Positions 37,545 to 46,950 of a DNA stretch of 64,000 nucleotides are shown here, piece after piece. This DNA comes from Microvirga sp. BSC39. Its GTDB lineage: Bacteria > Pseudomonadota > Alphaproteobacteria > Rhizobiales > Beijerinckiaceae. The notes below the pieces were generated by a model that was not told the origin of the DNA, searched no databases, and saw only the letters and a list, made by a program, of their open reading frames with translations. The stretch's first letter is position 1. Each line of letters begins with the position of its first letter. The stretch covers positions 62,001 through 126,000 of the forward strand of contig NZ_JPUG01000077.1 in the NCBI RefSeq assembly GCF_000739015.1. Direction: 5' to 3'. Made by a program: the position numbers and the translations under genes.

Positions 37545-38510
37545 TCAGCTGCTGATCGCGATAGCGTTAATCTGACCGACGTATGTGAAGCTCTCAATCC
37601 TATCCAGCAGGTCGCCTGTGGATACCACAATGTAGTCCAGGACGATTAGGGTCTCCGCCTCTGTCAGCGACTTATCGGAGATCATGTTAAGAGGCGTCGA
37701 GTGAAGGAGTTTGCTCGTATATGGATAGAGAAAGCGGTAATGCTTCTCCATGCCAGCGTCCTTCGCGCGTTCGGCCCAATTCCACTTCTCGGACGCTAAT
37801 CTGGTCAATCGTGCATCGAGCAGCGACGGCAGCACAGTCTCGAGTTCCACCTTGTGCTGAGTAACCTCGGCCAAGTGTGCCTCGTACTTCGGGATGATCT
37901 TCGTCCTCAGCAGATAGGCCTGGTAGCTGTACCCGTTCCAAGTGGCCGGTCCTGAAAACAAACTGAACTCCCGCCGGACCATATCGTCCAGCATGTCGCT
38001 TTTCGACCTGTGCGCTGCGTGCGCCTCTGCAATCTCATCGGGTAATGGGTTGTTGGCGACTACTTCGCCGAGCGTCGACATCAGAGCGTGGTCGTCAAGG
38101 CTGTCTATCGACTCGAATAGATCTGCCTCATCCGAGATCTTCCTGATCAGGCCCTCAAGGTTGCCGACTTGCTCACGAAGGAGCTGGCCGTAGAATATTA
38201 GGCCGTATCGGTGATCATTCTTCATGAGCCGAAGCCAGACCAAGTTCTCAAATATGTTTCGAGCTAAGGCCAGGAGCTCGAGGGTTTCATATGGCCCATC
38301 CCGTCGAAACAGACCCTCTAATTTGTCGAGCGTACCAAGGTGGGCAAGGTGAACCCACCATACGGCGGAATGGTTGCGGTCCCGCTCAGAGGAAAGGCCG
38401 AACTCGAGGAACGCCCGCTGTCCAGCAACGTGAGCCCGGATGAGCGGGACACGGTTTCGGAGGGTATCTCTAAACTCGCTTATCAGCGACTTCTCAGTTC
38501 TGGGGTTCAT
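37545..38510 (-). CDS. hypothetical protein (DUF5677-like)
   Basis: 321-residue, soluble, mainly helical protein. The C-terminal YRFLYPYTSKLLHSTP is reminiscent of the conserved motif of DUF5677-type proteins, which are HEPN-like and often occur in defence regions. LELLALARNIFENLVWLRLM in the middle fits this. The gene lies in an array of unrelated accessory genes. No activity can be assigned. Confidence 0.6.
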   Translation of the reverse strand: MNPRTEKSLISEFRDTLRNRVPLIRAHVAGQRAFLEFGLSSERDRNHSAVWWVHLAHLGTLDKLEGLFRRDGPYETLELLALARNIFENLVWLRLMKNDHRYGLIFYGQLLREQVGNLEGLIRKISDEADLFESIDSLDDHALMSTLGEVVANNPLPDEIAEAHAAHRSKSDMLDDMVRREFSLFSGPATWNGYSYQAYLLRTKIIPKYEAHLAEVTQHKVELETVLPSLLDARLTRLASEKWNWAERAKDAGMEKHYRFLYPYTSKLLHSTPLNMISDKSLTEAETLIVLDYIVVSTGDLLDRIESFTYVGQINAIAISS

Positions 38511-39017
38511 TTTGCACTCTTACCGATATAAGCCAGAGATAAAGCTTTACCTAGCCGTGCGCCATGCCTGTCCTGGCTGGCATGCGCCTTCTGCTGCCGA
38601 TCTGGGAAGCGCCGGCGGCGAGCCCCTGAGCTTACCAACTCACTGGGTCACTTCCTATATTCGCCGGTGTGCTCCACGGTCCGCCGATCCTCCCAGGCAA
38701 CAACCTCGTGGAGTGGATAGAGCACCCGGCCGCCCAGGCATTCCGCACTTCGAATGCGAGCGCCTTCGGGCGAGCCTGTCAGTCGAGTCCTGCTCAGGCG
38801 ACTGGCGCCGTGCAAACCACGAGCAGAATCTAGAGCATCGGACGAGAAGTTGAACTCGGTGAGTTCTGTACCCCGCGATAGCGGGTCCATTTCGGAATCG
38901 GTCAAGGGTGCGTGCACGTAACAGTCCGATGCTCTAGGGCGCCCTTGCTGCAAGGGTTGCGCGGTCGGCGCCCTGTATGCTGGAGAGGGAGGCGTCAGCC
39001 GCTCACCATTCCATGGC
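38511..39017. other. 507-bp gap without a convincing gene
   Basis: Only short frames with atypical composition. No tRNA, repeat or clear terminator was seen. Confidence 0.4.
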
Positions 39018-39356
39018 ATGAAGATCTGCGGTCGGTGCCATCGCTCGGCGACGCGACTGATCCGGAAACACCTATGCTTCAGCTGTTTCAATCGCGAGCG
39101 TGAGGTGATCAAGGGCCGGAACGCGAAAGGCACAAAGCCGCTCAAGCTGACGGCCCTGGACGCGCGCAGCGTTACATTCCAGCGGGTCGATAGGACCGTT
39201 CACACGCGGTCGATCGATCGGACCCTCGGCACTACCGAGGTGATAAAAGCGGTCCTTCATGGCGAGAAGCAGCATGTCCAGTTTTGCTTTTGCGGGGAGA
39301 TCCCGGTAACCGACCGTGCGGACCTTGGGCTGCACGAGCTGGATCCGGTCGAATAG
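39018..39356 (+). CDS. small zinc-ribbon-like protein
   Basis: 112-residue protein that begins MKICGRCHRSATRLIRKHLC and continues FSCFNREREV: two CxxC pairs ~16 residues apart, so a zinc ribbon. The NREREVIKGRNAKGTKPL block recurs in proteins of rhizobial mobile elements that I recall. Role unknown. Confidence 0.6.
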   Translation: MKICGRCHRSATRLIRKHLCFSCFNREREVIKGRNAKGTKPLKLTALDARSVTFQRVDRTVHTRSIDRTLGTTEVIKAVLHGEKQHVQFCFCGEIPVTDRADLGLHELDPVE

Positions 39357-39402
39357 GTCTGGCGCTCCGCATAGCGAAAGGGCCTCTGGAGGGCACCGCT
39401 GC

Positions 39403-40059
39403 TCAGCCGCCAACCACCCCTAGCGCTTGCATGCTCGGCTGGAGCGACGGAGTCGGTCCGACGACGACGAGGATACCTTGCATCCGATCGAGCTCCATTG
39501 TCACAATCTCTATATGCCCGAACAGCGCCTTTCGCAGTAGTGCTGCCTGCTCATCCGGGACCATCGGACCAAGCAAGAGGCGGGAAGGCTTTGACGGCAG
39601 ATCGAAGTATTGGCGGTCAGTGATGATCCGGTACTCCTCCTCATAAGCCCACTCCTCACCCTTCCCGTTGAACAAGTGCCTCATGTCCTCTTGGGTCTGA
39701 GCCTTCTCTGAGAAAATTGACGAGAATGGCGAGTAGGTGACTTTTGTCAGCTCCGGGTGGTCCTCTGGAATGTCTACCTCAATGGCAACGCCTTTATGGC
39801 CGTCGGCGTAGTGCGACCAAAGTAGGAAGTTTGTGGCCGCCGCCGAAAGCGACGCGATTCTGAACCCATTCCTCGCCTGCTCAATGCGGCTGACCATGAT
39901 CGACTCGAGCTTGGATGGCTTGTTGCCGAGAAAAATCTCGTAGCGTCCCTCCAGCGGGTCATTCAGCGTCGACCAATGTGCGCAGTACAAGCGCTGGTTG
40001 AGTACGAGATCGAGTACATGCCACAGATTGGCAAGCGACTTGTATTTGTACAGTTTCAT
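39403..40059 (-). CDS. DUF2971 family protein
   Basis: 218-residue protein with the DUF2971 pattern: LYKYKSL at the N-terminus, LNDPLEGRYE, LLWSHYADGHKGVAIEVD and EWAYEEEYRII. The family is widespread in defence and mobile islands; biochemical function has not been settled. It is a single gene here. Confidence 0.82.
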   Translation of the reverse strand: MKLYKYKSLANLWHVLDLVLNQRLYCAHWSTLNDPLEGRYEIFLGNKPSKLESIMVSRIEQARNGFRIASLSAAATNFLLWSHYADGHKGVAIEVDIPEDHPELTKVTYSPFSSIFSEKAQTQEDMRHLFNGKGEEWAYEEEYRIITDRQYFDLPSKPSRLLLGPMVPDEQAALLRKALFGHIEIVTMELDRMQGILVVVGPTPSLQPSMQALGVVGG

Positions 40060-40083
40060 GCCCCACGTTCCGGTTCGTGACCT

Positions 40084-40296
40084 CTACCGGCGCACTTCCG
40101 CCAAGCACGCCCCGCGCAAATCAGGCCGGCTCACCGCATAACACATGCCGATATCTTTCCGCGCAATGGCTAGGAAGGCGTTGCGCACGTCGCTATTGGA
40201 CATGGCGTAGCAGGGGCTGGCGTCGGTCGCGGCTGCATGGGTGGTCGAGATGGCGACGAACGGTATCGCCAGCGAGATTCGGTAGGCTTCTGTCAT
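40084..40296 (-). CDS. small exported or membrane-associated protein
   Basis: 70-residue protein with a hydrophobic N-terminus that could be a signal sequence (ISLAIPFVAISTTHAAA) and a cysteine-containing core (SPCYAMSNSDVRN, IGMCYAVSRPDLRGAC). Small cysteine-bearing proteins of this look recur in integrated elements. It lies 25 bp upstream... of no partner: the DUF2971 gene ends its own unit. Function unknown. Confidence 0.5.
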   Translation of the reverse strand: MTEAYRISLAIPFVAISTTHAAATDASPCYAMSNSDVRNAFLAIARKDIGMCYAVSRPDLRGACLAEVRR

Positions 40297-41152
40297 GGCG
40301 TCCCCCTCGCGAGCATCCTACCCGATGGCGTGACGGTGCGGAACTGCGTGCTTAGTGGCCTTGGCCGCACCCACAGTGACGCATGTTGTCTGTGCTAAAC
40401 GACAGCCTGTCAGCCCGCGAAAAGGCGAGGTATATTTCTGGGTACATGGAGGGTGATTGCGCTTAGTTACCCGGAAATCCTTATGAAGAGCCAATTTCCG
40501 AGAACTCCGTCTCCGCCATCATTCTCGCGCAAGCTGCTGAAAATCGGAGATTTCTTGGTTCACGGTTGATATGGCCTCAACACAGGGCCGGGTTGTAGTG
40601 GCGCGTTACTCTCTTTATCAGGATATCAGCTGGCAAGTTTGAGAAATCGGCAGCGCATCTGACTTTATCAGTGGGTCCTTGGTTTGATGCCCAGTGGCTC
40701 ATCACCTCAAATTCTTAACCCGCAAGGGTTTTGCGATCGGGATGTACTTTGTGCATCTTCCTAAGCTCATCTCAGCGTAACGCGTCAGTGAGAACATAAA
40801 CTGAGCATACGCTGATGCCCCTGCCACCGTTAAGTAGAACATATTCCTAGAGAGCGCATCGTCGTGAACCTAGTGCTTGGCATTTTGCCTCGCGCCACGC
40901 AGCGTCCCGGCCCATGCGGGTCAAGATCCTTGGCGTGACGCCAAAAGGGCTCGGGAGCCCACCACCAGAGCGGTCCCTTGCTTTGCTGTTTCCGGCGCCG
41001 TTCCTTCGGTGAGAGGGCGACAGATGGCTCCAGACGAAGAAGGCTTATAAATTGTTGACGGTTGATCCATTCCGGAAAACCGTACCGCTTTGCAGTTGCG
41101 GGACCTGGCTGAAATAGCCATTGTGGACCAAATCCACGCTGGGATCAGCATT
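40297..41152. other. 856-bp gap, no gene; contains a copy of a flanking repeat
   Basis: AT-richer region with no convincing coding frame. Its last part holds the left copy of the repeat described at 40943-41043. It should contain the promoter for the Phd and BREX genes. Confidence 0.45.
40943..41043 (+). repeat. left copy of a diverged ~100-bp repeat flanking the BREX cassette
   Basis: Begins AAAAGGGCTCGGGAGCC and ends GGCTCCAGACGAAGAAGG. It aligns with 56523-56623 in the same orientation; conserved blocks include ACCACCA(G/A)AGC, (AG)GGCGAC and CCAGACGAAG(A/C)AGG. Confidence 0.6.
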
Positions 41153-41344
41153 ATGAAATCCATGTCGGCAAAGGACGCGAAGAACGCCTTCGGGCTGTTG
41201 CTCGATACGGCCCGCGCTGAACCTGTCACGGTCGAGAAACATGGGCGGCCAGTCGTGGTGGTTTTAAGTGTCGAAGAGTTTGAGCGATTGAAGAAGCGGC
41301 AAGATATGGAGAAGGCTCCGCGCAAAGGGGCGATCGATCGCTGA
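41153..41344 (+). CDS. orphan Phd/YefM-family antitoxin
   Basis: 63-residue protein with the whole Phd/YefM core: AKDAKNAFGLLLDTARAEPVTVEKHGRPVVVVLSVEEFERL. Such proteins bind their own promoter and neutralise a RelE/Doc-like toxin. No toxin gene lies on either side: the next gene, 101 bp on, is the first BREX gene. It may be a remnant or may have become a regulator of the BREX operon. Confidence 0.8.
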   Translation: MKSMSAKDAKNAFGLLLDTARAEPVTVEKHGRPVVVVLSVEEFERLKKRQDMEKAPRKGAIDR

Positions 41345-41445
41345 GAGTGGTTGAGGGGGAAACGCGATGCAGGCGAACAAAGTCGATCATAGAGTGAGAG
41401 GCTCGCGCTTACCTTACGCAGCTCGCCATTCGTGCTGGTAAGGAG

Positions 41446-41955
41446 ATGGCAGTGCCAAACGACTCATTGAATGATCTTCTGAGAGTCAGACTTCTTGTCG
41501 GCTATCTCGGTGAGATCAATCAGTTTGGCTGGTGGAAAACCTCATTCTACCAACCGGCAAGCCAGGCGTTTCTCGAGCCCGTCTTTCCGCGCACCAGCCA
41601 TATCGCCAAGTATCATGGCGTAGCTGAAGCGGCACGGCTCGCTCATGACGAGAGCCTAAGTGTCGGCTCGTATCACCTATTTCGGCTGCCAGAAGAGCTA
41701 GAGCATGACCTGCACATGGCTTTGGCTGGCGATGAGGGTAGATCGACTCAAGATGAAATCATCCAAACCAAAGACGTTGCACTGGATATGCTCCGCGCCA
41801 TAGGCACAGCATCCAAAATCACCGCAGATGGCCCCATTTCTCTAGGAGCGATAGACGGGGTGCGCACGTCAGGTGTTATTGTGCGAATGGCAGCCATTTA
41901 CGCGTCCGCGTACAAGAGGGGGATCAAGGCTTTTCCCTATTTGACGCGAGCGTGA
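41446..41955 (+). CDS. brxE: BREX protein BrxE
   Basis: 169-residue protein whose pattern LRVRLLVGYLGEINQFGWW, FLEPVFPRTSHIAKYHGVAEAARLAHDE and YHLFRLPEELEHDL fits BrxE, known as a component of type 6 BREX loci. Role in the system is unknown. AAGGAG touches the ATG at 41446, so translation may rather begin at GTG 41452. One base separates its stop from brxA, so they form one operon. The family call rests on memory of the pattern. Confidence 0.75.
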   Translation: MAVPNDSLNDLLRVRLLVGYLGEINQFGWWKTSFYQPASQAFLEPVFPRTSHIAKYHGVAEAARLAHDESLSVGSYHLFRLPEELEHDLHMALAGDEGRSTQDEIIQTKDVALDMLRAIGTASKITADGPISLGAIDGVRTSGVIVRMAAIYASAYKRGIKAFPYLTRA

Positions 41956-41956
41956 C

Positions 41957-42742
41957 GTGGCCAGCGTACAGTATACAACGCAGCTTCAGGCAGGACTGGG
42001 TTTGGTTGCTGAGACCAAGGCCCTTCTGGACCTTTGGCGCCCAGGAATGAGCACTAGGCAACTGCAAGAGGTTGCAAGAGAATCTGGGAGTTTTCCCACG
42101 ATCACCGCGCGGAGGTTGCGCAACATCGTTAACGAGTGTTTTGCGCCCCGCTACCTCATTTCAGATGCGTCCCCAGCCGCTCATCTGAAAAGGCTAGCGG
42201 CTTACGTGCCCATGGCTGACCTCATGCAACTTATGTTGCTCTTCACAAGCAGAGCAAACCCTATCCTTGGAGACTTCATTAGGGAGATCTATTGGGCGCG
42301 TTATGCAGGCGGCTATCAGCAAATTAGCAACGAGGGGGCGCGCGCCTTTGTTGAGCGCGCAATTGACGATAATCGCACATCAAAGCGCTGGTCTGAGACC
42401 ACCGTCCGGAGAGTAGCGGCCTATCTCACGGGTTGCTGCGCAGACTATGGGCTCTTGGAAAAAGGCGCCAAGTCAAATAGGCGAATTCTACCTTATCGCG
42501 TCACGCCCACGGCTTCAGCTTACCTTGCCTATGACCTGCACTCGAAGGGGCTTGGGGACAACGCCCTACTCACCCATCAGGACTGGCAGCTCTTTGGGAT
42601 GAGCCGAGAGGATGTCATCGATGAGCTTAAGCGTCTGTCCTTGAAGGGCCACATGATCGTCCAGGCAGCTGGCGACGTAGTACGTATTGGCTGGAAGCAC
42701 CAAAGCATGGAGGCGCTCTGTGATGTCATCTCTAAGAGCTGA
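41957..42742 (+). CDS. brxA: BREX protein BrxA (DUF1819)
   Basis: 261-residue DUF1819 protein. Segments MADLMQLMLLFTSRANPILGDFIREIYWARYAGG and TARRLRNIVNECFAPRYL match BrxA, a small helical protein with DNA-binding ability in characterised BREX systems. It starts at GTG and its end overlaps brxB by 20 bp. Confidence 0.88.
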   Translation: MASVQYTTQLQAGLGLVAETKALLDLWRPGMSTRQLQEVARESGSFPTITARRLRNIVNECFAPRYLISDASPAAHLKRLAAYVPMADLMQLMLLFTSRANPILGDFIREIYWARYAGGYQQISNEGARAFVERAIDDNRTSKRWSETTVRRVAAYLTGCCADYGLLEKGAKSNRRILPYRVTPTASAYLAYDLHSKGLGDNALLTHQDWQLFGMSREDVIDELKRLSLKGHMIVQAAGDVVRIGWKHQSMEALCDVISKS

Positions 42743-43298
42743 TTTTGACGAGCTGCGTGAGCGCATAAAGCAGGGCCGAGAACTCGGTCACGCTAGCTTC
42801 GAGCCCATATTCTACCTCGTCTTCCCGCCGGAACAGATCCTGGAAGTCAAGCGACAAACGCTCGCGTGGATTTCGAAACTTCGGCAGGATCAATGGGAGG
42901 TGGAAGTCTTCTCTATTGCGGAGCACTTGTGGGCGCTTCTTAGGGAAGATCCGTTCTGGGATCTTTGTGTGGCCGAAGATAAGACGGCGCCGCTCGACTG
43001 GCAGCGCTCCAACAAAGCCCTTGCAGATATAATCGCTACCGGCAACGGACTGCTATCGCGGCTGGAGGCAGTTCTGGCCAGATATGAAGGCAAAGCCAAC
43101 GGCCTAGTCTTGGTGACAGACCTAGAAGCGCTGCATCCCATTATGCGCATCGGCGCAATCGAGAGCCAGCTGCAGGGGAAGTTCCACGTGCCGACCGTCT
43201 TCCTCTACCCGGGAGTGAGGACTGGTAAGACAAGACTGAAATTTCTGGGCTTCTACCCGGAAGATGGCAATTACCGCTCCGTCCACGTGGGCGGGTAA
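42723..43298 (+). CDS. brxB: BREX protein BrxB (DUF1788)
   Basis: 191-residue DUF1788 protein. The N-terminal FDELRERIKQGRELGHASFEPIFYLVFPPEQ, LVLVTDLEALHPIMRIGAIESQLQGK and PTVFLYPG match BrxB, needed for BREX defence in type 1 systems. The ATG at 42723 lies inside brxA. Confidence 0.9.
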   Translation: MSSLRADFDELRERIKQGRELGHASFEPIFYLVFPPEQILEVKRQTLAWISKLRQDQWEVEVFSIAEHLWALLREDPFWDLCVAEDKTAPLDWQRSNKALADIIATGNGLLSRLEAVLARYEGKANGLVLVTDLEALHPIMRIGAIESQLQGKFHVPTVFLYPGVRTGKTRLKFLGFYPEDGNYRSVHVGG

Positions 43299-43315
43299 AC
43301 AAACTACGCAGTGAG

Positions 43316-46300
43316 ATGACCATGGCGATCCGCGCGCTTTTCGACCCGAGCAAAGACATTCAGAGAAGTATTGAGAAGGTTATCAGTTATGGCGCTTCGC
43401 AGGAAAACCGCCTCAAGGCGGAAATCTCTGAATATGTAGTCACAGAAAGCATAGAAGAGCAATTCCGTAAGCTGCTCGATCGCATGCAGTTGGCCATGGA
43501 AGCGGGCGGAGAGAACGAGATCGGCGTCTGGGTTTCCGGCTTCTATGGGTCAGGCAAGAGCTCGTTCACGAAGTATCTCGGGATGGCGTTTGATGACAAA
43601 CGCACTATCGATGGAACACCCTTCATCAATCACCTTCAGGACCGGCTCAACAAGGCGCAAACCAAAGCACTGCTCGCCACGGTGGCAAAACGATTCCCCG
43701 CCGCTGTCGTGATGCTTGATCTAGCAAGTGAGATGCTCGCTGGGGCCACAATGGAGGACGTCTCAACTGTTCTCTATTTCAAAGTCCTGCAATGGGCAGG
43801 TTATTCTCGCAACCTGAAGGTCGCCGCATTCGAGCGTATGGTCGAAAAAGATGGCCGAATGCAAGAACTGGAGGAGCATGTCGCTCGCGCGCTCAAGGGT
43901 GCAAACTGGGCACGCGTTCAAAATAATCCTCTCGCTATCGACGGTCTTATTCCTAAGATTGCGCACGAGATGTATCCGGCGTTGTTCCCGGAGCCCAAAT
44001 CCTTCTCTTCGAGCACCGAAGGCTTCTACGAATTTGAGGATCAGCGCGTTCAAGCAATGATCGACATCGTTCGTGAGAAGAGCGGCAAAGAGAACATCAT
44101 CTTCGTCGTTGATGAGGTTGGCCAGTACGTAGCGTCGCGCGACAACCTGATCCTCAATCTTGACGGGCTGGCGAAGAATCTGAAGCGTCTGGGTGACGGC
44201 AAAGTCTGGATAATTTCAACCGCGCAGCAAACGCTGACGGAGGACGACCCTCGCGCAGCGCTTAATTCGGATAAGTTGTTTAAGCTGAAGGATCGCTTCC
44301 CGATCCAAATCGACCTTGAGTCAAACGACATCAAGGAAATTTGCTATCGGCGCCTCCTCGGCAAATCCGCTGCCGGGGCTGCTGAGCTTGGCAAGATGTT
44401 TGATACACACGGTCAAGCGTTGCGCCACAACACAAAGCTCCATGACGCTAAGTACTACGATGCAGACTTCAGTCGCGAGAGCTTTATTAATCTCTATCCG
44501 TTCTTGCCAGCCCATTTCGATATTCTGCTCCACCTGTTGGGAGCCCTGGCGAAGTCAACAGGCGGCATCGGCCTGCGTTCAGCGATCAAGGTCATTCAAG
44601 ACGTTCTCAAAGGCGAAGGTGGATCGAAGCCGATGGCCGATCAGGCAGTCGGCTGGCTTGCCACAACCGTGACGCTCTTTGACGATCTGGAAAAGGATAT
44701 CAGGCGTGCCTTCCCTTCGATCTATCAGTCGGTCGGTAAGGTACAAATCGAGTACTTTGGGAGCGATCTCCACCTAGAGGTGGCGAAGACCATCGCCGTT
44801 CTTCAGACCCTGGGCAACCTGCCGGTGACAGTCCAGAACGTTGCAGCTCTAATGCAGCCCAGCGTAACGGCGCCTTCTCGGCTTGAGGATGTCAAGAAAG
44901 CGGTAGATGAGATGCTCGCCAACGTGCGCGTGCCTCTTGGCGAGAAGGACGGCAATCTCGTCTTCTTAAGTGAGCGCCTGCGCGATATCGAGGAAGAGCG
45001 CGGCGGCATCGCCCTCAGAACCGTCGATCTGAAGAGCATCTTTGCCGCAAACTTACGTGAGGTGTTCGACCCCTTGCCGCGCCACACACTCCAGGGAACG
45101 ATGGCTGTTGCGACGGGGCTAAAGCTCCACTCTGGGAGTGCCGTCACCAGCGTAGCGGGAGATCAGAACGCCATTCAGACGGTCGTCGAATTCGTTAAAC
45201 CAGACGATGCAGAAGCGGCGCGCACGCGGATGCTCGACGACTCGCGGGGGCGCCAGAACCGCAACGTCATCGGTTTGGTTGCGCGTACCAACCCAGAGAT
45301 TGATGAGCTGAATGGGGAAATCTACCGGTGTCAGCGCATTGCTGAGCTTCATCGCAATGATCCCGAGCAGGAAATCAGGGATTATTGTGCCGGCCAGTTG
45401 GAGCGCGCAGCCAAGTTGGCGCTCCAACTTCAGAGCAAGATTAAGCAGTCGTTGCAGGCGGGCTCTTTCATTTTTCGTGGAGAGGCAACAGCGGCCGCGG
45501 CGCTTGATCCCGATCTTCTAGATGCCTCCAAGAAGCTGCTTGCAAAGGTGGCAGCGGAGGTCTTCGACCGCTACGCAGAAGCCCCGGTTCGCGTCTCCAC
45601 TGACAACGCAGAGAGATTTCTCAAGGCGGCGAACCCTGCCGCCCTTGCAAGCAATCTTGATCCTTTAGGGTTGGTGCAGACCGTTGCTGGTAAGGCCAGT
45701 TTCCGCACGGATCACCGCGCGATGACCAGCATCCGCGATTACATCGATCGCCATGGCATCGCTAACGGTAAGCGGCTGCTGGATGATTTCTCAAGCGATC
45801 CGTTCGGCTGGTCGCCTGATACGACCCGATACATTTTGGCAGCGATGCTGATGGCGGGTGAGATCAAACTCACTGTGTCAGGACGGGAGGTCACCGCGGC
45901 GGGCCCCCAGGCGATTGAGGCGCTCAAAACCAACAATTCGTTCCGACAGGTCGGCGTTGCTCTTCGCCATGAGCGGCCCTCGAATGAAACTCTAGGCCGA
46001 GCGGCACAGCGCTTAACCGACCTCATCGGGGACATCGTAATTCCGCTGGAGCAGGAGATCAGTAAGGCGACAGCCAAGCACTTCACGCGGTTCCAGCTAG
46101 AGTATGGAACTCTCTCGGAGCGCCTCAGCCGCCTCGGGCTCGGCGGTAGTGAGCGGGTGAAAGGCATGAACCAGGAGATTGCCGACATTCTCTTCACAGA
46201 TGCGTCCGATGCGCCGCAGCGCCTAGGGGCTGAGGACTCATCGATTTATAACAACTTGAAGTGGGCCCTTGAGGTCAAACGCGCCCTCGACAACGGGCTC

Positions 46301-46948
46301 GAATCGACCCTCCGCGACCTTCAGGACCACTGCCGTGAGATCGGTCAGCTGCCTGACACCGGTATTCCCGGCGACCTTCGCCGAGATTCGGAAGATGCCC
46401 TCAAGTCAGTGACCGATTGGCTCGCAAAGGACGAGTTTTATCGTCATACAGCAGATTTCAGCACGCAGCTCACAGAGACGAGGGCGCGCGTAAGAGCTGC
46501 CGTCGCTACGCTGGCGGAGCAGCAGAAGCATCGGCTTAAGGACGGCCTTGATGATCTGCAGCGCGTTCCGGAATGGAATGAGCTGACTCAAGAGGAACGG
46601 AGCAACGTGGCATCAAGGCTCGATGCTTTGGAGCTCACTGTAGGACATGACCTCGCCGGATTGAAGCGGCTCTTGACCCGCGACTATGACATCAACAGCA
46701 CAATCGATGACCTTCGCCGGTCTATTCAGCGGCAGGGACAAGAGCGTGTCCTGCAGCGCGTAGCGCAACAGCAGAAGGGTATGGCTGAGGACGGTCCCAA
46801 GAAGCTCACCGAGGCGGTTCCTCTGCCGGCGAAGCTGACGACTCTCGCTGATCTGGAATCGCTCATTCAGCGCCTCAATCAGCTTCGGGATCAGTTCGCC
46901 GCTTATCAGGATGTCGAGCTCTCGCTCATTATTGAGGGAGAGAAGTAA
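43316..46948 (+). CDS. brxC: BREX P-loop ATPase BrxC
   Basis: 1210-residue large ATPase of the BrxC/PglY group. Walker A GFYGSGKSS is at residues 75-83 (Lys81), and Walker B NIIFVVDEVGQYV near residue 262. The length and position in the operon fit the family (~1200 residues). The C-terminal third is a long helical region that may mediate contacts with PglX or DNA. ATG 43322 is a second start two codons on. It ends two bases before pglX. Confidence 0.94.
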   Translation: MTMAIRALFDPSKDIQRSIEKVISYGASQENRLKAEISEYVVTESIEEQFRKLLDRMQLAMEAGGENEIGVWVSGFYGSGKSSFTKYLGMAFDDKRTIDGTPFINHLQDRLNKAQTKALLATVAKRFPAAVVMLDLASEMLAGATMEDVSTVLYFKVLQWAGYSRNLKVAAFERMVEKDGRMQELEEHVARALKGANWARVQNNPLAIDGLIPKIAHEMYPALFPEPKSFSSSTEGFYEFEDQRVQAMIDIVREKSGKENIIFVVDEVGQYVASRDNLILNLDGLAKNLKRLGDGKVWIISTAQQTLTEDDPRAALNSDKLFKLKDRFPIQIDLESNDIKEICYRRLLGKSAAGAAELGKMFDTHGQALRHNTKLHDAKYYDADFSRESFINLYPFLPAHFDILLHLLGALAKSTGGIGLRSAIKVIQDVLKGEGGSKPMADQAVGWLATTVTLFDDLEKDIRRAFPSIYQSVGKVQIEYFGSDLHLEVAKTIAVLQTLGNLPVTVQNVAALMQPSVTAPSRLEDVKKAVDEMLANVRVPLGEKDGNLVFLSERLRDIEEERGGIALRTVDLKSIFAANLREVFDPLPRHTLQGTMAVATGLKLHSGSAVTSVAGDQNAIQTVVEFVKPDDAEAARTRMLDDSRGRQNRNVIGLVARTNPEIDELNGEIYRCQRIAELHRNDPEQEIRDYCAGQLERAAKLALQLQSKIKQSLQAGSFIFRGEATAAAALDPDLLDASKKLLAKVAAEVFDRYAEAPVRVSTDNAERFLKAANPAALASNLDPLGLVQTVAGKASFRTDHRAMTSIRDYIDRHGIANGKRLLDDFSSDPFGWSPDTTRYILAAMLMAGEIKLTVSGREVTAAGPQAIEALKTNNSFRQVGVALRHERPSNETLGRAAQRLTDLIGDIVIPLEQEISKATAKHFTRFQLEYGTLSERLSRLGLGGSERVKGMNQEIADILFTDASDAPQRLGAEDSSIYNNLKWALEVKRALDNGLESTLRDLQDHCREIGQLPDTGIPGDLRRDSEDALKSVTDWLAKDEFYRHTADFSTQLTETRARVRAAVATLAEQQKHRLKDGLDDLQRVPEWNELTQEERSNVASRLDALELTVGHDLAGLKRLLTRDYDINSTIDDLRRSIQRQGQERVLQRVAQQQKGMAEDGPKKLTEAVPLPAKLTTLADLESLIQRLNQLRDQFAAYQDVELSLIIEGEK

Positions 46949-46950
46949 TC

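Noticed and set aside
40921..41325. Minus-strand 134-codon frame over the Phd antitoxin
   Set aside because: Antisense to a well-supported antitoxin and composed partly of the flanking repeat.
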